Assembly (NCBI GenBank): GCA_035363115.1
Contig: DAOSEM010000012.1
Span: 37,546 to 101,545, forward strand
Length of the DNA stretch: 64,000 nt
DNA from: Syntrophales bacterium
GTDB lineage: Bacteria > Desulfobacterota > Syntrophia > Syntrophales > PHBD01
Direction: 5' to 3'
Position 1 is the first letter of the stretch, and each line of letters opens with the position of its first letter. Positions 8,494-17,365 of this stretch are shown here, piece after piece. A program made the position numbers and the translations under genes. Under the pieces are notes generated by a model that worked only from the letters and a program-made list of their open reading frames with translations, was not told where the DNA came from and made no database searches.

Positions 8494-9717
8494 ATGCCAG
8501 TCCAATGGAAGAAAACAAATTTCCCCGGGGTCAGGTATTATGAGCACCCTACCCGAAAGAACGGAATTCAGCGGGACCGATATTTTGCGATCCGTTACCA
8601 AGCAAAAGGGCAGCGGAAAGAGGAAGGTCTGGGATGGGCTACTGAAGACTGGACGCTTGAAAAGGCAGCCCTTGAACTTGCGAGATTGAAGGAAGCGGCA
8701 AGGAAGGGTGATGGGCCGGTTCGTCTCTCAGAAGCACGTGAACTGGCTGAGCGTGAACGGCAGGAAGCCGAGGCCGAAAGGGAACGAAAAGCACGTGAGG
8801 CTGTAACTTTTGGGGAATACTTCAACAGAGTCTATAAGCCGCAAGCGGAAGCCGACAAGAAACCCGAAAGTTACAAAAGAGAAGATCAATTGTTTACCCT
8901 TTGGATCGAGCCGGTGATCGGAGGAGTCGCTTTGTCCGAAATTGCCCCCTTCCATCTTGAGCGACTCAAGAAGAGCATGACCGATGCTGGCAGGAGCCCC
9001 AGGAGCATTGAATATGCCCTGGCTGTAGTCCGACAGGTTTTTCGTTCAGCACAACGAAACGGCCTCTTCCAGGGAGAGAGCCCGACAACGAAGGTCAAAT
9101 GGCCAAAGACTGACAATGCACGGATGCGTTACCTATCTGCCGAAGAAGCACATCGACTTCTGGAAGCCCTGAAGGAGAAGAGTGTTGATGTGCATGACAT
9201 CACCCTTTTGGGCCTCCATTGCGGTTTGAGATTCGGGGAGATCGCGGCCCTAACTTGGGCTGATGTGGATATGGGAAAGGGCCTCCTTACCATCCGCGAC
9301 GCAAAGGCAGGATCCCGCTTTGCACGATTGACAGAGACTGCGAAGGAAATGCTCAAGAACAGACCGAGGAAGAATGGAACGGATCTTATCTTTCAAGGCC
9401 GGGGCGGACAGAGGATGAAAAAAATATCACACACCTTCTGGCGTGTGCTTGATAATCTGGGACTGAATGATGGTTGTCAGGATCAGAAATTACGACTGTC
9501 CTTCCACAGCACGAGACACACTTTTGGAACCCTCCTATACGAGCAGACTCAAGACCTGTACGTCGTTCAGAAGATGATGGGGCACGCGACAAGCACTATG
9601 ACTGCCCGATACGCGAAGATGACAGAAAACCGCTTGAAGGAAGCCACAGAGGCCATCGAAAAGGCCTTGGAACCGAAGAAATCGGCTGAAGTTGTTAATT
9701 TTGGCAACACGCAGTAA
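8494..9717 (+). CDS. int: Tyrosine recombinase/phage-type integrase
   Basis: This 407-residue integrase has an N-terminal arm-binding region, a charged helical linker (ARELAERERQEAEAERERK), a SAM-like core-binding domain (about 110-210) and a C-terminal catalytic domain. Catalytic residues are visible: Arg in CGLRFGEIAAL (about 246), HSTRH (about 337-341), His in MMGHATS (about 363) and the nucleophilic Tyr in TARYAKM (about 373). The ATG at 8494 is chosen over 8470 because AAGGAG lies just before it. It adjoins attL and should catalyse insertion into and excision from tRNA-Arg(CCU). Confidence 0.95.
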   Translation: MPVQWKKTNFPGVRYYEHPTRKNGIQRDRYFAIRYQAKGQRKEEGLGWATEDWTLEKAALELARLKEAARKGDGPVRLSEARELAERERQEAEAERERKAREAVTFGEYFNRVYKPQAEADKKPESYKREDQLFTLWIEPVIGGVALSEIAPFHLERLKKSMTDAGRSPRSIEYALAVVRQVFRSAQRNGLFQGESPTTKVKWPKTDNARMRYLSAEEAHRLLEALKEKSVDVHDITLLGLHCGLRFGEIAALTWADVDMGKGLLTIRDAKAGSRFARLTETAKEMLKNRPRKNGTDLIFQGRGGQRMKKISHTFWRVLDNLGLNDGCQDQKLRLSFHSTRHTFGTLLYEQTQDLYVVQKMMGHATSTMTARYAKMTENRLKEATEAIEKALEPKKSAEVVNFGNTQ

Positions 9718-9755
9718 TCAATCAAGTGGTATAATCAAGGCTATAGGAGGTACGT

Positions 9756-10037
9756 ATGGCAAGGGTCGCCGTAATCGTTGTTTCCGTAATTTTGATCTTA
9801 ACCGGTTGTGTGCATGATCGCTGGCGTTCCAGCGAATTTACGGTACCCGAGGGGAAGACTCAGGCCGATTATGAGGCCGCGAAAGCCGACTGCAAGCATA
9901 AAGTAGAGAACGCCATCAGCAAGGGTGAGATGATTCTGACGGGTGCTGTCATTTATAACCGGAACATGGGCAGACTATATCAGTCTTGTATGGAAGGGAA
10001 GGGCTTCCCTTGCAAAGGCAATGATTGCTATTATTAA
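9756..10037 (+). CDS. Small lipoprotein of unknown function
   Basis: This 93-residue protein has a lipoprotein signal peptide with lipobox LTGC (Cys17). The mature part contains four further cysteines (ADCKHK, QSCMEG, FPCKGNDC). A strong AGGAGGT site precedes the ATG. It follows the integrase by 38 bp and may be co-transcribed. No function can be assigned; as cargo it might affect the host envelope. Confidence 0.7.
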   Translation: MARVAVIVVSVILILTGCVHDRWRSSEFTVPEGKTQADYEAAKADCKHKVENAISKGEMILTGAVIYNRNMGRLYQSCMEGKGFPCKGNDCYY

Positions 10038-10091
10038 TTATTACCTTATTAACACCACCGCCGGAAATAGAAATCTATACTAACTATCAGT

Positions 10092-12422
10092 TTACATTTT
10101 CCCCACTTCTTTCTCTTTTCCCAGTTGGAAAATTATCGGTATGATAGTAATTGCAAGCCCCTTCGACGCTTGTGCGATGCTGTTAAATATTGTCTCCACA
10201 TCATCAGTTGACTCACCGTTGTCAGCAATATCATCTTTTTCGCTAATTGCCCGTTGGCTTTGACGAAGCATTCCGAGAGCAAGAAAGTACAACCCCCATT
10301 TGAACCAACTCTTCAATAGGTCTGGATCGAGAGTCCGACGACGAAACATTTCGTTTCGTAGGTGAATATTGTCCATGTTAATATAGATATCGATAGATTC
10401 TTCATCACCATGCTTAAGTTTAAGGGCCGATGTTTCGTTGAAATCGTGAATTGCCCACTTGTCCTGATGAACAGGGATTGGAGGGTTGAATTCATTTTCA
10501 GAGGCACCAGAGGGTGGGGGCTTTGTTCCGGGTTTTGCTGGCGGTGCTTCTTGTTCAACTTGCATCAAAAAACTTGATTCAAAAGGGCTCACCCGTGATA
10601 TATCAGAAACGTACACAGTTACGCGGAGTTGATCACTAGGGCTGCAGGTTCTTGGAGGAGCAAATCTTAACGTCGCTCTTCCATTCCAAAGATGAACAGA
10701 TCCAACACGATTAGGTGCCCCTCTTATCTCGAGCCTCCCGGGATCGGTCGTCCTCGAGAAGTAGTCATTGTTTGCATCTGTCTCAAAATCGATACGACAC
10801 GTACGGTTAACAGGGCATTTCTTCGTCACTCCGCCTTTGGGTTCATTTGCTATTCTAAAAAAGGTTGGAAAATGTTTGCCTATGAATGGTTCCGGTTCAG
10901 GTATTGGCCCTATTGGTGTTTTAATCTTTTGTCCTTTACCGAACAAATTAGCAAGAGTTGGGTCGCTCTTAATTAGTGCTTTAAATATTTCCGAAGAATC
11001 TTCTTGGACTTCAGTCGCCAGACTTGACTGTCGTCGTCTTGCATTGAGTTCTTTCAAGCCGGCGTGATCTTTCAAATACTCTATAATAGAATCCTCCAAT
11101 ATTATTCTTTCCGGTATCTGACGCATTCGATCACGTGACGCAAGGAACAGATCCTCACGTACCCTTTTATCGAGTGCAGTACAATCAACAATTACTAACA
11201 TATCTTTTGCTACATAATCCATTCTGGTCCGGCGTTCAATGTAGTCGCTTTCACGTGAACTATGGAGTTGCCCGTTTACAGTATAGAATATTCCGCCGAC
11301 AAATCTTTGGTCAGTTCCTGTAGGTGAGCGGTCAATTCTTTCTTTAACAACAACAAGACGAACCTGAACTGTCCCCAAATCAGGTACTTCCATTGGACCA
11401 CCTGTATCGAAGCCAGGCTCAATAAGATCCCTTCTATCCGCCAAGACGGAACACAGTCCAGCCATGGTAGTGTCGTAAGAGTGGGCTTTGTATCCTGCTC
11501 TTCTTTCTTGGAGTCGAATGGGAATTCCTGGCTCCATGAGATGTCTTTCTAATTCATACCGAAGATCCAATGTAATGGGGCCTTTTAAGCGTCCAGGAAT
11601 CTTATAATCCCACAACTTTATACATGTACCAGCAGTAAGAAAATCTTCATATAGTTGCGGATACCGGCTCCCGGGTAGAACGGGGATCTCGTCACTTTCA
11701 AAAGACAGGACATTTCCTTCTGGGGCCAAATAAACATACATTGTATGTGGTTGTGTTGGACCAGGATCAAGTCGCCGGATTATCGTAAATCCCCACCGAT
11801 TTCCAAGTATTGGTGTTCTTGCTGGCAGATCCGGTTGACGCTTTGAAATAATCAATTGGAAACTATGTCTTCCCGAAAACTGTAGCACTCCCGTCCCTCC
11901 CATGTTGAACGTTCCCTGAACAAATGGGACGGCAGTTTTGTTTTGTTTTAGAAGAGATAAGAAAGTTTCTGGAAAGTCGTCTGGCGACTGCCCCTCGCCA
12001 TTGTCAATAATAAGAAAAGCTGGATTCTTCTTGGTACCACACGCAACAAGTCGAATGCGTTCGGCATACTGTGTTCGAACACTCGCATCTAAATTTTGTA
12101 CTCGTCCATCACGTATTCCAAGAAAACGCTTAACGGCCTCCTGCATGGTCGTTGGTGCTTCTGTTCCTTTTGGATCTATACCTAACTTAATGCATTCTGC
12201 TGTCAATATTGCATCTATTGAATTAACTAACTTTTCCACTAATGAGGCAACCGGCGAACTCTGCTGATTCCCAACAATTCCACGATTATTGGCGGTGTCA
12301 CCATATGGCCGCCAAATTGTTCGATCATCCCATAAGCCGCATTCCTGAAGAATGAACACAACTTCCTCTTCAGTTTCCGCTCTTAATAAATTGAGACAAA
12401 AATCTCTCGGTTGTAACTTCAT
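10092..12422 (-). CDS. GHKL (HSP90/MutL/MORC-like) ATPase, candidate defence component
   Basis: This 776-residue protein has an N-terminal GHKL ATPase fold: N-box EKLVNSIDAIL (about 60-75), DNGEG (139-143) and the glycine-rich lid FNMGGTGVLQFSG (about 170-183). The middle resembles a transducer domain. Around residues 540-660 there is a beta-rich segment, then a Pro-rich linker and a helical C-terminus. No nuclease motif was recognised. It lies 31 bp downstream of a DNA methyltransferase gene on the same strand, and both are clearly AT-richer than the rest of the element. The ATG at 12422 follows GGGGAGGT. GHKL ATPases of the MutL/MORC type are known in restriction-modification operons, so a DNA-restriction role is inferred. 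Confidence 0.75.
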   Translation of the reverse strand: MKLQPRDFCLNLLRAETEEEVVFILQECGLWDDRTIWRPYGDTANNRGIVGNQQSSPVASLVEKLVNSIDAILTAECIKLGIDPKGTEAPTTMQEAVKRFLGIRDGRVQNLDASVRTQYAERIRLVACGTKKNPAFLIIDNGEGQSPDDFPETFLSLLKQNKTAVPFVQGTFNMGGTGVLQFSGRHSFQLIISKRQPDLPARTPILGNRWGFTIIRRLDPGPTQPHTMYVYLAPEGNVLSFESDEIPVLPGSRYPQLYEDFLTAGTCIKLWDYKIPGRLKGPITLDLRYELERHLMEPGIPIRLQERRAGYKAHSYDTTMAGLCSVLADRRDLIEPGFDTGGPMEVPDLGTVQVRLVVVKERIDRSPTGTDQRFVGGIFYTVNGQLHSSRESDYIERRTRMDYVAKDMLVIVDCTALDKRVREDLFLASRDRMRQIPERIILEDSIIEYLKDHAGLKELNARRRQSSLATEVQEDSSEIFKALIKSDPTLANLFGKGQKIKTPIGPIPEPEPFIGKHFPTFFRIANEPKGGVTKKCPVNRTCRIDFETDANNDYFSRTTDPGRLEIRGAPNRVGSVHLWNGRATLRFAPPRTCSPSDQLRVTVYVSDISRVSPFESSFLMQVEQEAPPAKPGTKPPPSGASENEFNPPIPVHQDKWAIHDFNETSALKLKHGDEESIDIYINMDNIHLRNEMFRRRTLDPDLLKSWFKWGLYFLALGMLRQSQRAISEKDDIADNGESTDDVETIFNSIAQASKGLAITIIPIIFQLGKEKEVGKM

Positions 12423-12453
12423 CTGCGTTGACCTCCCCTTAATAATCAGGAAT

Positions 12454-13650
12454 CTACTGGCAAGGACGATGCAGTAACACAAACTCGTGACTGTTTATTT
12501 GATTAGATTTCACTTCAACATACCACTTACGATGAGGGACAATCCTTTTTATTATGCCATCTGTTGAATTGGGTTTCATGACCTCTTCAAAACCTGCCAT
12601 CTCCATTGTAGACCGGAAACGCGGCAACTGTTGTTTCGGGTCTGAAAATCCAACAACTTGTGCCACAATAGTAGATGGAGTTATAATACTTTTAAGTGAC
12701 TTAAAAACAGTATATAATTTAGTGAAATAGTGACCATCGGGTCTCTTGCGTGATCCAAAAGTATAATGGCTTTCTCCTGCTCCATCAGTCAGTTGAAGGA
12801 TTTGATACGGTAAAGAAGTTTCTTTTCTTCCTAATAGTTGCCAGCGGTGATAGAGTACATGTACACATGGATAAGGTGGTGATGTAAGTATTAAGGATAC
12901 AGGGGGCAGTGGATCCAAGACCACATGATCTGGTAGATTTTCCGCATCTGACTCAAAAACTTTGAAGTTCTGACGAAAACCTCCTGGCCATTTATATTTC
13001 CTACAGACTTTAGAGTATACTTTCATCTGTTTCAAAACTTCCTTTGAAACAATACGAATTTTTTGAATTAAATCCCATGGTGAAGGGAACACACGACGAC
13101 AATCGTAACAGAGTTGTCCGACACGAAGAACCGTAAATAAGGCAAGTCGACGGGCACCAGGATTCTCCAAACAAAGTGCCTTTGTTCTCAAGAATAGTAG
13201 AAGCGATTCTGTCAATTGCGAGAATTCTGTTGTATTTGGTGTCGATAATAAAACAGCAACATACTGAGAATGTAGGATATTACTAATCAACGAAGAACTC
13301 CACATCTGGTATTCATGTAGAGCCTTATTATCAGCAGGCCACGCTTTCGCTCGAGTTACAAAACAAGCAAGTGGATTCAGATCAGAGCAAATTACTCGTC
13401 GACCTGTCGAGAGGGCTTCGATAGCAGTTGTCCCACCGCCAACGAAGGGATCGAGAACAAGATCACCGGGTCGTGTTAATCCAAGGATTAAAGCACGTGC
13501 TAACTGTGGTGACATACGTGCGGGATATCGATAAAGCGGGTGTGTCAGGCTTGTGGCAGAATCTCGTGACTCTGCCGCTTCAAGAAACGACTGCCAAGGT
13601 AATGTTTCCGAATCAGTATATTTCTGATCCTCATCAGTTAAAGTATTCAT
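12454..13650 (-). CDS. Site-specific DNA methyltransferase (N4/N6 amino type)
   Basis: This 398-residue protein carries the SAM-binding motif DPFVGGGTTAIEA (about 66-78) and the catalytic TSPPY motif (about 256-260). The segment YRYPARMSPQLARALI before motif I fits a motif X region. Motif I precedes motif IV, and the spacer of about 180 residues may contain target-recognition sequence. It should methylate cytosine N4 or adenine N6 in DNA. The start at 13650 is chosen because the motif X region follows closely, but its ribosome site is weak and codons up to 13809 stay open. It is the first gene of a two-gene unit with the GHKL ATPase. Confidence 0.85.
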   Translation of the reverse strand: MNTLTDEDQKYTDSETLPWQSFLEAAESRDSATSLTHPLYRYPARMSPQLARALILGLTRPGDLVLDPFVGGGTTAIEALSTGRRVICSDLNPLACFVTRAKAWPADNKALHEYQMWSSSLISNILHSQYVAVLLSTPNTTEFSQLTESLLLFLRTKALCLENPGARRLALFTVLRVGQLCYDCRRVFPSPWDLIQKIRIVSKEVLKQMKVYSKVCRKYKWPGGFRQNFKVFESDAENLPDHVVLDPLPPVSLILTSPPYPCVHVLYHRWQLLGRKETSLPYQILQLTDGAGESHYTFGSRKRPDGHYFTKLYTVFKSLKSIITPSTIVAQVVGFSDPKQQLPRFRSTMEMAGFEEVMKPNSTDGIIKRIVPHRKWYVEVKSNQINSHEFVLLHRPCQ

Positions 13651-13964
13651 TGTTTTCCGAAAACATCCATTTAAGAAGATTACTACGGGCCATAGTAATT
13701 CTGATGGCCCTTTACTTTTAAAACAAGGGTTGGTGCTGATAATTTGATGGTTCTTTGTAGACTGAAAAGCAGGATAAAAATGAGGATTGCAGAGAAGCCG
13801 CAGGAACAATCATAACTCTTCCCTCATTCACATGATGGAGAGCACGGTCCAGAATTGGAGACCTAAAAAACTTTTTTTATTCGTTAAGGAAATATTTATG
13901 GACTGTCAAGAGGAATATTCAATGTAATGTAATGAAGCAACAAGAAATTTTAGAGAATTATAAT
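13651..13964. other. AT-rich intergenic region before the methyltransferase
   Basis: No gene is supported here. On the minus strand, TTGACA (complement of 13904-13909) lies 16 bp from TTAACG (13882-13887), a possible but weak promoter for the methyltransferase. The low GC content matches the methyltransferase/ATPase pair and marks the edge of that cargo segment. Confidence 0.4.
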
Positions 13965-14267
13965 TCATGCTTTAATTTGTTTTCTTTCATGAAATTTACT
14001 TTTCCGGCTCCGCATCATAGCCGCGTGTTCGCGGAGCCGCTGTTTTCTTTCCGGCATTTTTTCCAAATTCTCATGCACGAGCAACATCCAGCGAACAAGC
14101 TCGTGCTTGATACCGAGAGGCCTTCCATTGACCCCGTACCGCACCGGCAGCCCCCTGGTGTCGTACCAACGTCGTGCCGTGCGTCCACTCTTCCCCAGCA
14201 CCGCCCCGATCGCCTTCCACCCGTGCACGAAGACCTGCTCGTCTTTCAAGACGTCGTCAATGTTCAT
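13965..14267 (-). CDS. Small helix-turn-helix protein
   Basis: This 100-residue protein contains a likely helix-turn-helix/excisionase-type domain (VHGWKAIGAVLGKSGRTARRWYDTRGLPVRYGVNGRP, about 14-50) followed by a basic helical tail. Such proteins serve as DNA-binding regulators or excision factors in phages and islands. AGGAGG lies 7 nt before the ATG at 14267. It is downstream of the replication operon, beyond that operon's terminator. Confidence 0.65.
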   Translation of the reverse strand: MNIDDVLKDEQVFVHGWKAIGAVLGKSGRTARRWYDTRGLPVRYGVNGRPLGIKHELVRWMLLVHENLEKMPERKQRLREHAAMMRSRKSKFHERKQIKA

Positions 14268-14491
14268 AGTAATGCCTCCTAAATGCCACTGATTTCCGCG
14301 ACTCCTTGTTGCCATCTATCCGGCCAGCCGTGTTGATGATACCTCTTTCAGCGGATCCTGCCTGAGGAAACTTCAGTCAGGTCTCTTGAGGGCACTTGAT
14401 GATTTCATGCAGATCCCAGACTACGATTTCGGCCTCTGAATTACTCGCGTCGACCGCAGACGGGTGATCCGTCGTTCCCTCCGGTGATCGT

Positions 14492-14533
14492 TAAAAATAG
14501 ACGCCGAAAACCCCTCTCACGGCCGGTTTTCGG
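14492..14533 (-). terminator. Rho-independent terminator of the replication operon
   Basis: CCGAAAACC and GGTTTTCGG (14504-14512, 14525-14533) pair. On the minus strand the hairpin is followed within a few bases by CTATTTTT (complement near 14492-14500). It sits just after the last gene of the operon (14542-14844). Confidence 0.75.
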
Positions 14534-14541
14534 GGCCGATT

Positions 14542-14844
14542 TCAAGCCGCCAGCCGAATCCCGACCCGATTCGGGTTGGCCCCCATGCGGAAGGGGTGGA
14601 GGGAGCAGGATGTCGACATGCATTCCCGCACGAAGTCGGCTCTTCCGCCCTGGCACTCCAGGCAGAACTCCCGGATCCGCCGGACCGACGGGCGGCCATG
14701 ACCAAGCCGGTACGGATGTAAAGGACAGGACATGAAGCCCATTTCGCCTGCCGACTCATCACCGTCGCACCCGGCAACCGCCCTTACGTTGCCGCCGCAA
14801 CACCCTGCACAGTACCGCCCGATCGCATCCAACGGACTCGTCAT
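14542..14844 (-). CDS. Cys-rich protein with duplicated zinc-ribbon-like motif
   Basis: This 100-residue protein contains the same arrangement twice: Cys-x2-Cys-x-Gly-Gly, a spacer with Val and Cys, then SCPLHPYRLG (first) or SCSLHPFRMG (second). This suggests two small metal-binding modules. Similar Cys-rich proteins occur in prophages and islands but I cannot name the family. Its ATG at 14844 overlaps the stop of the upstream gene (ATGA), implying translational coupling, and AAGGAGG precedes it. It is the last gene of the replication operon. Confidence 0.65.
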   Translation of the reverse strand: MTSPLDAIGRYCAGCCGGNVRAVAGCDGDESAGEMGFMSCPLHPYRLGHGRPSVRRIREFCLECQGGRADFVRECMSTSCSLHPFRMGANPNRVGIRLAA

Positions 14845-15335
14845 TTGGCCTCCTTCTTCTTGGATTCGCTTATTGCCCCACGTGCTTGCATGCACGAGGC
14901 TTCCCACTCATCAACGGCCTCCCTGAATTCCGCCAGGGAGGCTTCCCCGGTTACTACCCTGCCCTGCAACTCCTCGATCCGACGCTCGGCCTGTGACGTG
15001 ATGTCGTTGACCCTAAAGGAACTGCCCCTGTACCCACCGACCACACGGTCCCTGGCGGATAGCATCGAGGAATCCATGACGATCAGCAGAGAACTCCTCG
15101 CGGCCTCGACCGAACCCTGCCGGAATGGATTCACCCATACGCATTCATTCGAGCCGACGACTCTCAAGTGCTCCAGTACTTGCTGCTTATTCTCCTTCAA
15201 CGCCCTAATGAGAGGGGCAGCCCGAATAGGGTCCGGCTCTCCTTGGCCTTTGTAATTTGCCCGCACCTTGCTCCCGGCAACGCTCAAGTCATAACCGAGG
15301 CTCCGCAGTCCCTCGATGATCAGTTTCGCCGTCAT
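14841..15335 (-). CDS. Hypothetical protein of the replication operon
   Basis: This 164-residue protein is not recognised. The N-terminus (IIEGLRSLGYDLSVAGSKVRANYKG...PLIRALKENKQQVLEHL) resembles the small TubC-like or primase-associated docking domains seen in plasmid and phage replication proteins. The C-terminal half is a charged helix (QAERRIEELQGRVVTGEASLAEFREAVDEWE). GAGGT precedes the ATG, which begins 3 nt after the stop of the RepA-like gene. Tight packing suggests a role in element replication. Confidence 0.55.
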   Translation of the reverse strand: MTAKLIIEGLRSLGYDLSVAGSKVRANYKGQGEPDPIRAAPLIRALKENKQQVLEHLRVVGSNECVWVNPFRQGSVEAARSSLLIVMDSSMLSARDRVVGGYRGSSFRVNDITSQAERRIEELQGRVVTGEASLAEFREAVDEWEASCMQARGAISESKKKEAK

Positions 15336-15338
15336 GCT

Positions 15339-16586
15339 TCAGACCTCGAATGACCGGATGTCAGCACCCGAGGGTTGTTTCGCAGTTTCGCCAAGGGGGG
15401 GTGCAAAACTGCCAAACTCTTTCTGGACAAGGGGTTCATAGGGTATCGCTGGGTTAGTTTGGCCATCCCCGTTCGGTTCAGCAACGGCAGTTTCGCAGTT
15501 TTCCGCTCTATATAGGGAAGCAAAACTGCCAAACTGGATCGGAACGATCCGCTGGGCGTTCTTCGTCCCCAATTTCTCGATCGCCCAGTACCGACCCTGC
15601 CCCTGCCCGATCAGTCTCATGACCTTCTTCTCCGATACCCCCAAAGCGGCAGCCCCCCTCCGGGCAAGTTCGGTCTTCAAAAGCGACCCCTGCTCGAGGA
15701 GGATGTTGAGAATGACCTTGAGGTTCATCTCCTGTGGATCCGGGGCAAGATCGAAGCCCCGGTCAGGATTCAATGTAAGGTACACGGCGTAGGGCTCAAA
15801 CCGCGTCTTTTCACACCACCCGAAGCGGTAGACCGTGTCGGGGTCATCATCGTCATCCTGGACGACCTCGTCCGGCCCTCCGTTATTCTTCTTCACCTTG
15901 GTCAGCCCGAGCAGATGATCAGCCTGGTCGGCAATGGATGTGGAACCCTTGTAGCGGTCGCTGTTCTTCGAGGTATGATGCAGGACGACGATCGTGAAGC
16001 CGAGATCCCGCAGTTCCTTGAGTCTCCCCATGATGTCGCCCATGTCCCGCGAGTCGTTTTCATCCCGGCGTTGCGAAGCCCGGAGCGTATCGAAGATGAG
16101 CAACGCCCCCGGCGGCAGGGCCTTGTAACGCTCCCATTCCGGAGAGTCGAGCCTCGGTGCTCCGAGGAGTTCATGGTTGGCCCTCCAGAATAAGAAGTTC
16201 TCGGCGGGTCCCAACTTCTTTGTCCGCTGATTGAGAACGGGAAGCGGGTTCTCGAAGTCGACGTAAACAACCGGGGTCTTGACCGTCTTCAGCCCGAGCC
16301 AGGGGATTCCCCCGCTAATACAACGAGCAATGTCCATTGCGAGCCATGTTTTCCCGATCCCCCCCTTCCCGAAGAGGACCGTGATCGCCCCCTTCGGAAT
16401 GAGCCGGTCGAGGATGTAATCAACATTGATTTCCATCGCCCGGATGTCATTCCAGGGCTCCAGACAAGATTCTATATCGAGCGGCTGGTCGGCCTTCGGC
16501 CCGGCGGGACTCCTCTCCTCGAGGCTTCGTGTTTCCCGGCGGTTCTTCATGTCCTCGTACAATTGATCAGCGAGATTGAAGGTCAT
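15339..16586 (-). CDS. RepA-like AAA/RecA-fold ATPase (replicative helicase type)
   Basis: This 415-residue protein has a Walker A motif GKGGIGKTW (about 72-80), Walker B-like ALLIFDTLR, and VVLHHTSK with a downstream GSTSIADQAD stretch, the signature of AAA_25/RepA-type hexameric helicases. It should unwind the element's origin together with the primase. Its ATG overlaps the stop of the primase gene (ATGA). The C-terminal 60 residues contain a duplicated peptide (FGSFASLYRAENCETA and FGSFAPPLGETA) that coincides with copies of a palindromic DNA repeat found elsewhere in the element. Confidence 0.85.
   Translation of the reverse strand: MTFNLADQLYEDMKNRRETRSLEERSPAGPKADQPLDIESCLEPWNDIRAMEINVDYILDRLIPKGAITVLFGKGGIGKTWLAMDIARCISGGIPWLGLKTVKTPVVYVDFENPLPVLNQRTKKLGPAENFLFWRANHELLGAPRLDSPEWERYKALPPGALLIFDTLRASQRRDENDSRDMGDIMGRLKELRDLGFTIVVLHHTSKNSDRYKGSTSIADQADHLLGLTKVKKNNGGPDEVVQDDDDDPDTVYRFGWCEKTRFEPYAVYLTLNPDRGFDLAPDPQEMNLKVILNILLEQGSLLKTELARRGAAALGVSEKKVMRLIGQGQGRYWAIEKLGTKNAQRIVPIQFGSFASLYRAENCETAVAEPNGDGQTNPAIPYEPLVQKEFGSFAPPLGETAKQPSGADIRSFEV
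15382..15419. repeat. CAGTTT/AAACTG palindrome, partial copy
   Basis: CAGTTTCGCC and GCAAAACTGCCAAACT flank a G-rich centre. This degenerate copy lies in the 3' end of the RepA-like gene and encodes part of the FGSFAPPLGETA peptide. Confidence 0.5.
15488..15537. repeat. CAGTTT/AAACTG palindrome inside the RepA-like gene
   Basis: Nested inverted repeats (CAGTTT..CAGTTTT on the left, AAAACTG..AAACTG on the right) surround a CTATATAGGG core. It is one of four related copies, all inside the integrative element. Confidence 0.65.
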
Positions 16587-17098
16587 CCCCCAGTAACCTC
16601 CTTACACAATTGATATTTTTCCTCATCACTCCCATTCTGAAGAATATCCAGGTGATGATCGACGAGAGGAAGCAAGTGATAGTCGTCGGCATATTCCTCC
16701 ATTTCCTCAATCGTCTGGAAGCGACCCTGAAGGATAAACAGATCTTGGTGGTATCGCGTCAATTTGTCGCGGTACAACCGCTCCCACTCTCGGAAACGCC
16801 GCACGAGTTCCGACTTGGTCTTCCTGACCGGGTCCATCTTCGGTTCCTTGCCAGGGGCCATCCCCAGGAAAGCAATGGCATCGCGGAAGGAGAGGCCGTG
16901 AAGCCTCTGAACGAATGAGATGACATCTCCCTTTTCTCCACATCCGTAGCAGAGGTATCGCTGGCGATCCGGGTCGACCACGAACGAGGGGACCCTGTCT
17001 TCGTGGAAGGGACAACAGGCCCAGAATTTGCGGCTCTTTTGATGCACCTCCACACCGAGCGATTTGATTACCCCCAAGAGGTCCGGCTTATTCTCCAT
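16583..17098 (-). CDS. CHC2 zinc-finger DNA primase-like protein
   Basis: This 171-residue protein carries a DnaG-type zinc finger: CPFHEDRVPSF, then YLCYGCGEKGDVISFVQRLHGLSFRDAIAFL, with the Cys-His-Cys-Cys ligands in place. No TOPRIM catalytic domain follows, so it is a split or accessory primase subunit that would recognise the template for the RepA-like helicase. The ATG at 17098 is used; a GTG at 17101 is possible. It overlaps the upstream gene by about 11 nt and the RepA gene by 4 nt. Confidence 0.8.
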   Translation of the reverse strand: MENKPDLLGVIKSLGVEVHQKSRKFWACCPFHEDRVPSFVVDPDRQRYLCYGCGEKGDVISFVQRLHGLSFRDAIAFLGMAPGKEPKMDPVRKTKSELVRRFREWERLYRDKLTRYHQDLFILQGRFQTIEEMEEYADDYHLLPLVDHHLDILQNGSDEEKYQLCKEVTGG

Positions 17099-17363
17099 CA
17101 CCGGCCCCCAGAGGTCTTTTCCGCTCGATCGGCTTCATGCGTTCTCGTAGCCACTCGATCACCGAGGCTCGAGGGTAGCCCGTGACCTTCCCTGTCGTGA
17201 TCCGCTCTTCGGGACCCAACCCCTTCACGTCGAGATTCGACATCGTGCGGGGGCTGACTCCGACCCACTCCTTGAAGCGAGGATGGTTGCGGTAAAGAAC
17301 AGGAGGAAGGACGACTTCGAGGTCGGCAAGAACTGCGTCAACCATCTTGGTCGGATTAGCCAT
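17088..17363 (-). CDS. Small AlpA/HTH-like DNA-binding protein
   Basis: This 91-residue protein (FKEWVGVSPRTMSNLDVKGLGPEERITTGKVTGYPRASVIEWLRERM) has the layout of an AlpA or MerR-type winged helix used by excisionases and island regulators: a helix-turn-helix, a two-strand wing, then YPRASVIEWL. A GGAGGTG site precedes the ATG. It lies between another small HTH protein and the primase in a compact operon, so it is likely a regulator or replication initiator accessory. Confidence 0.65.
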   Translation of the reverse strand: MANPTKMVDAVLADLEVVLPPVLYRNHPRFKEWVGVSPRTMSNLDVKGLGPEERITTGKVTGYPRASVIEWLRERMKPIERKRPLGAGDGE

Positions 17364-17365
17364 GA

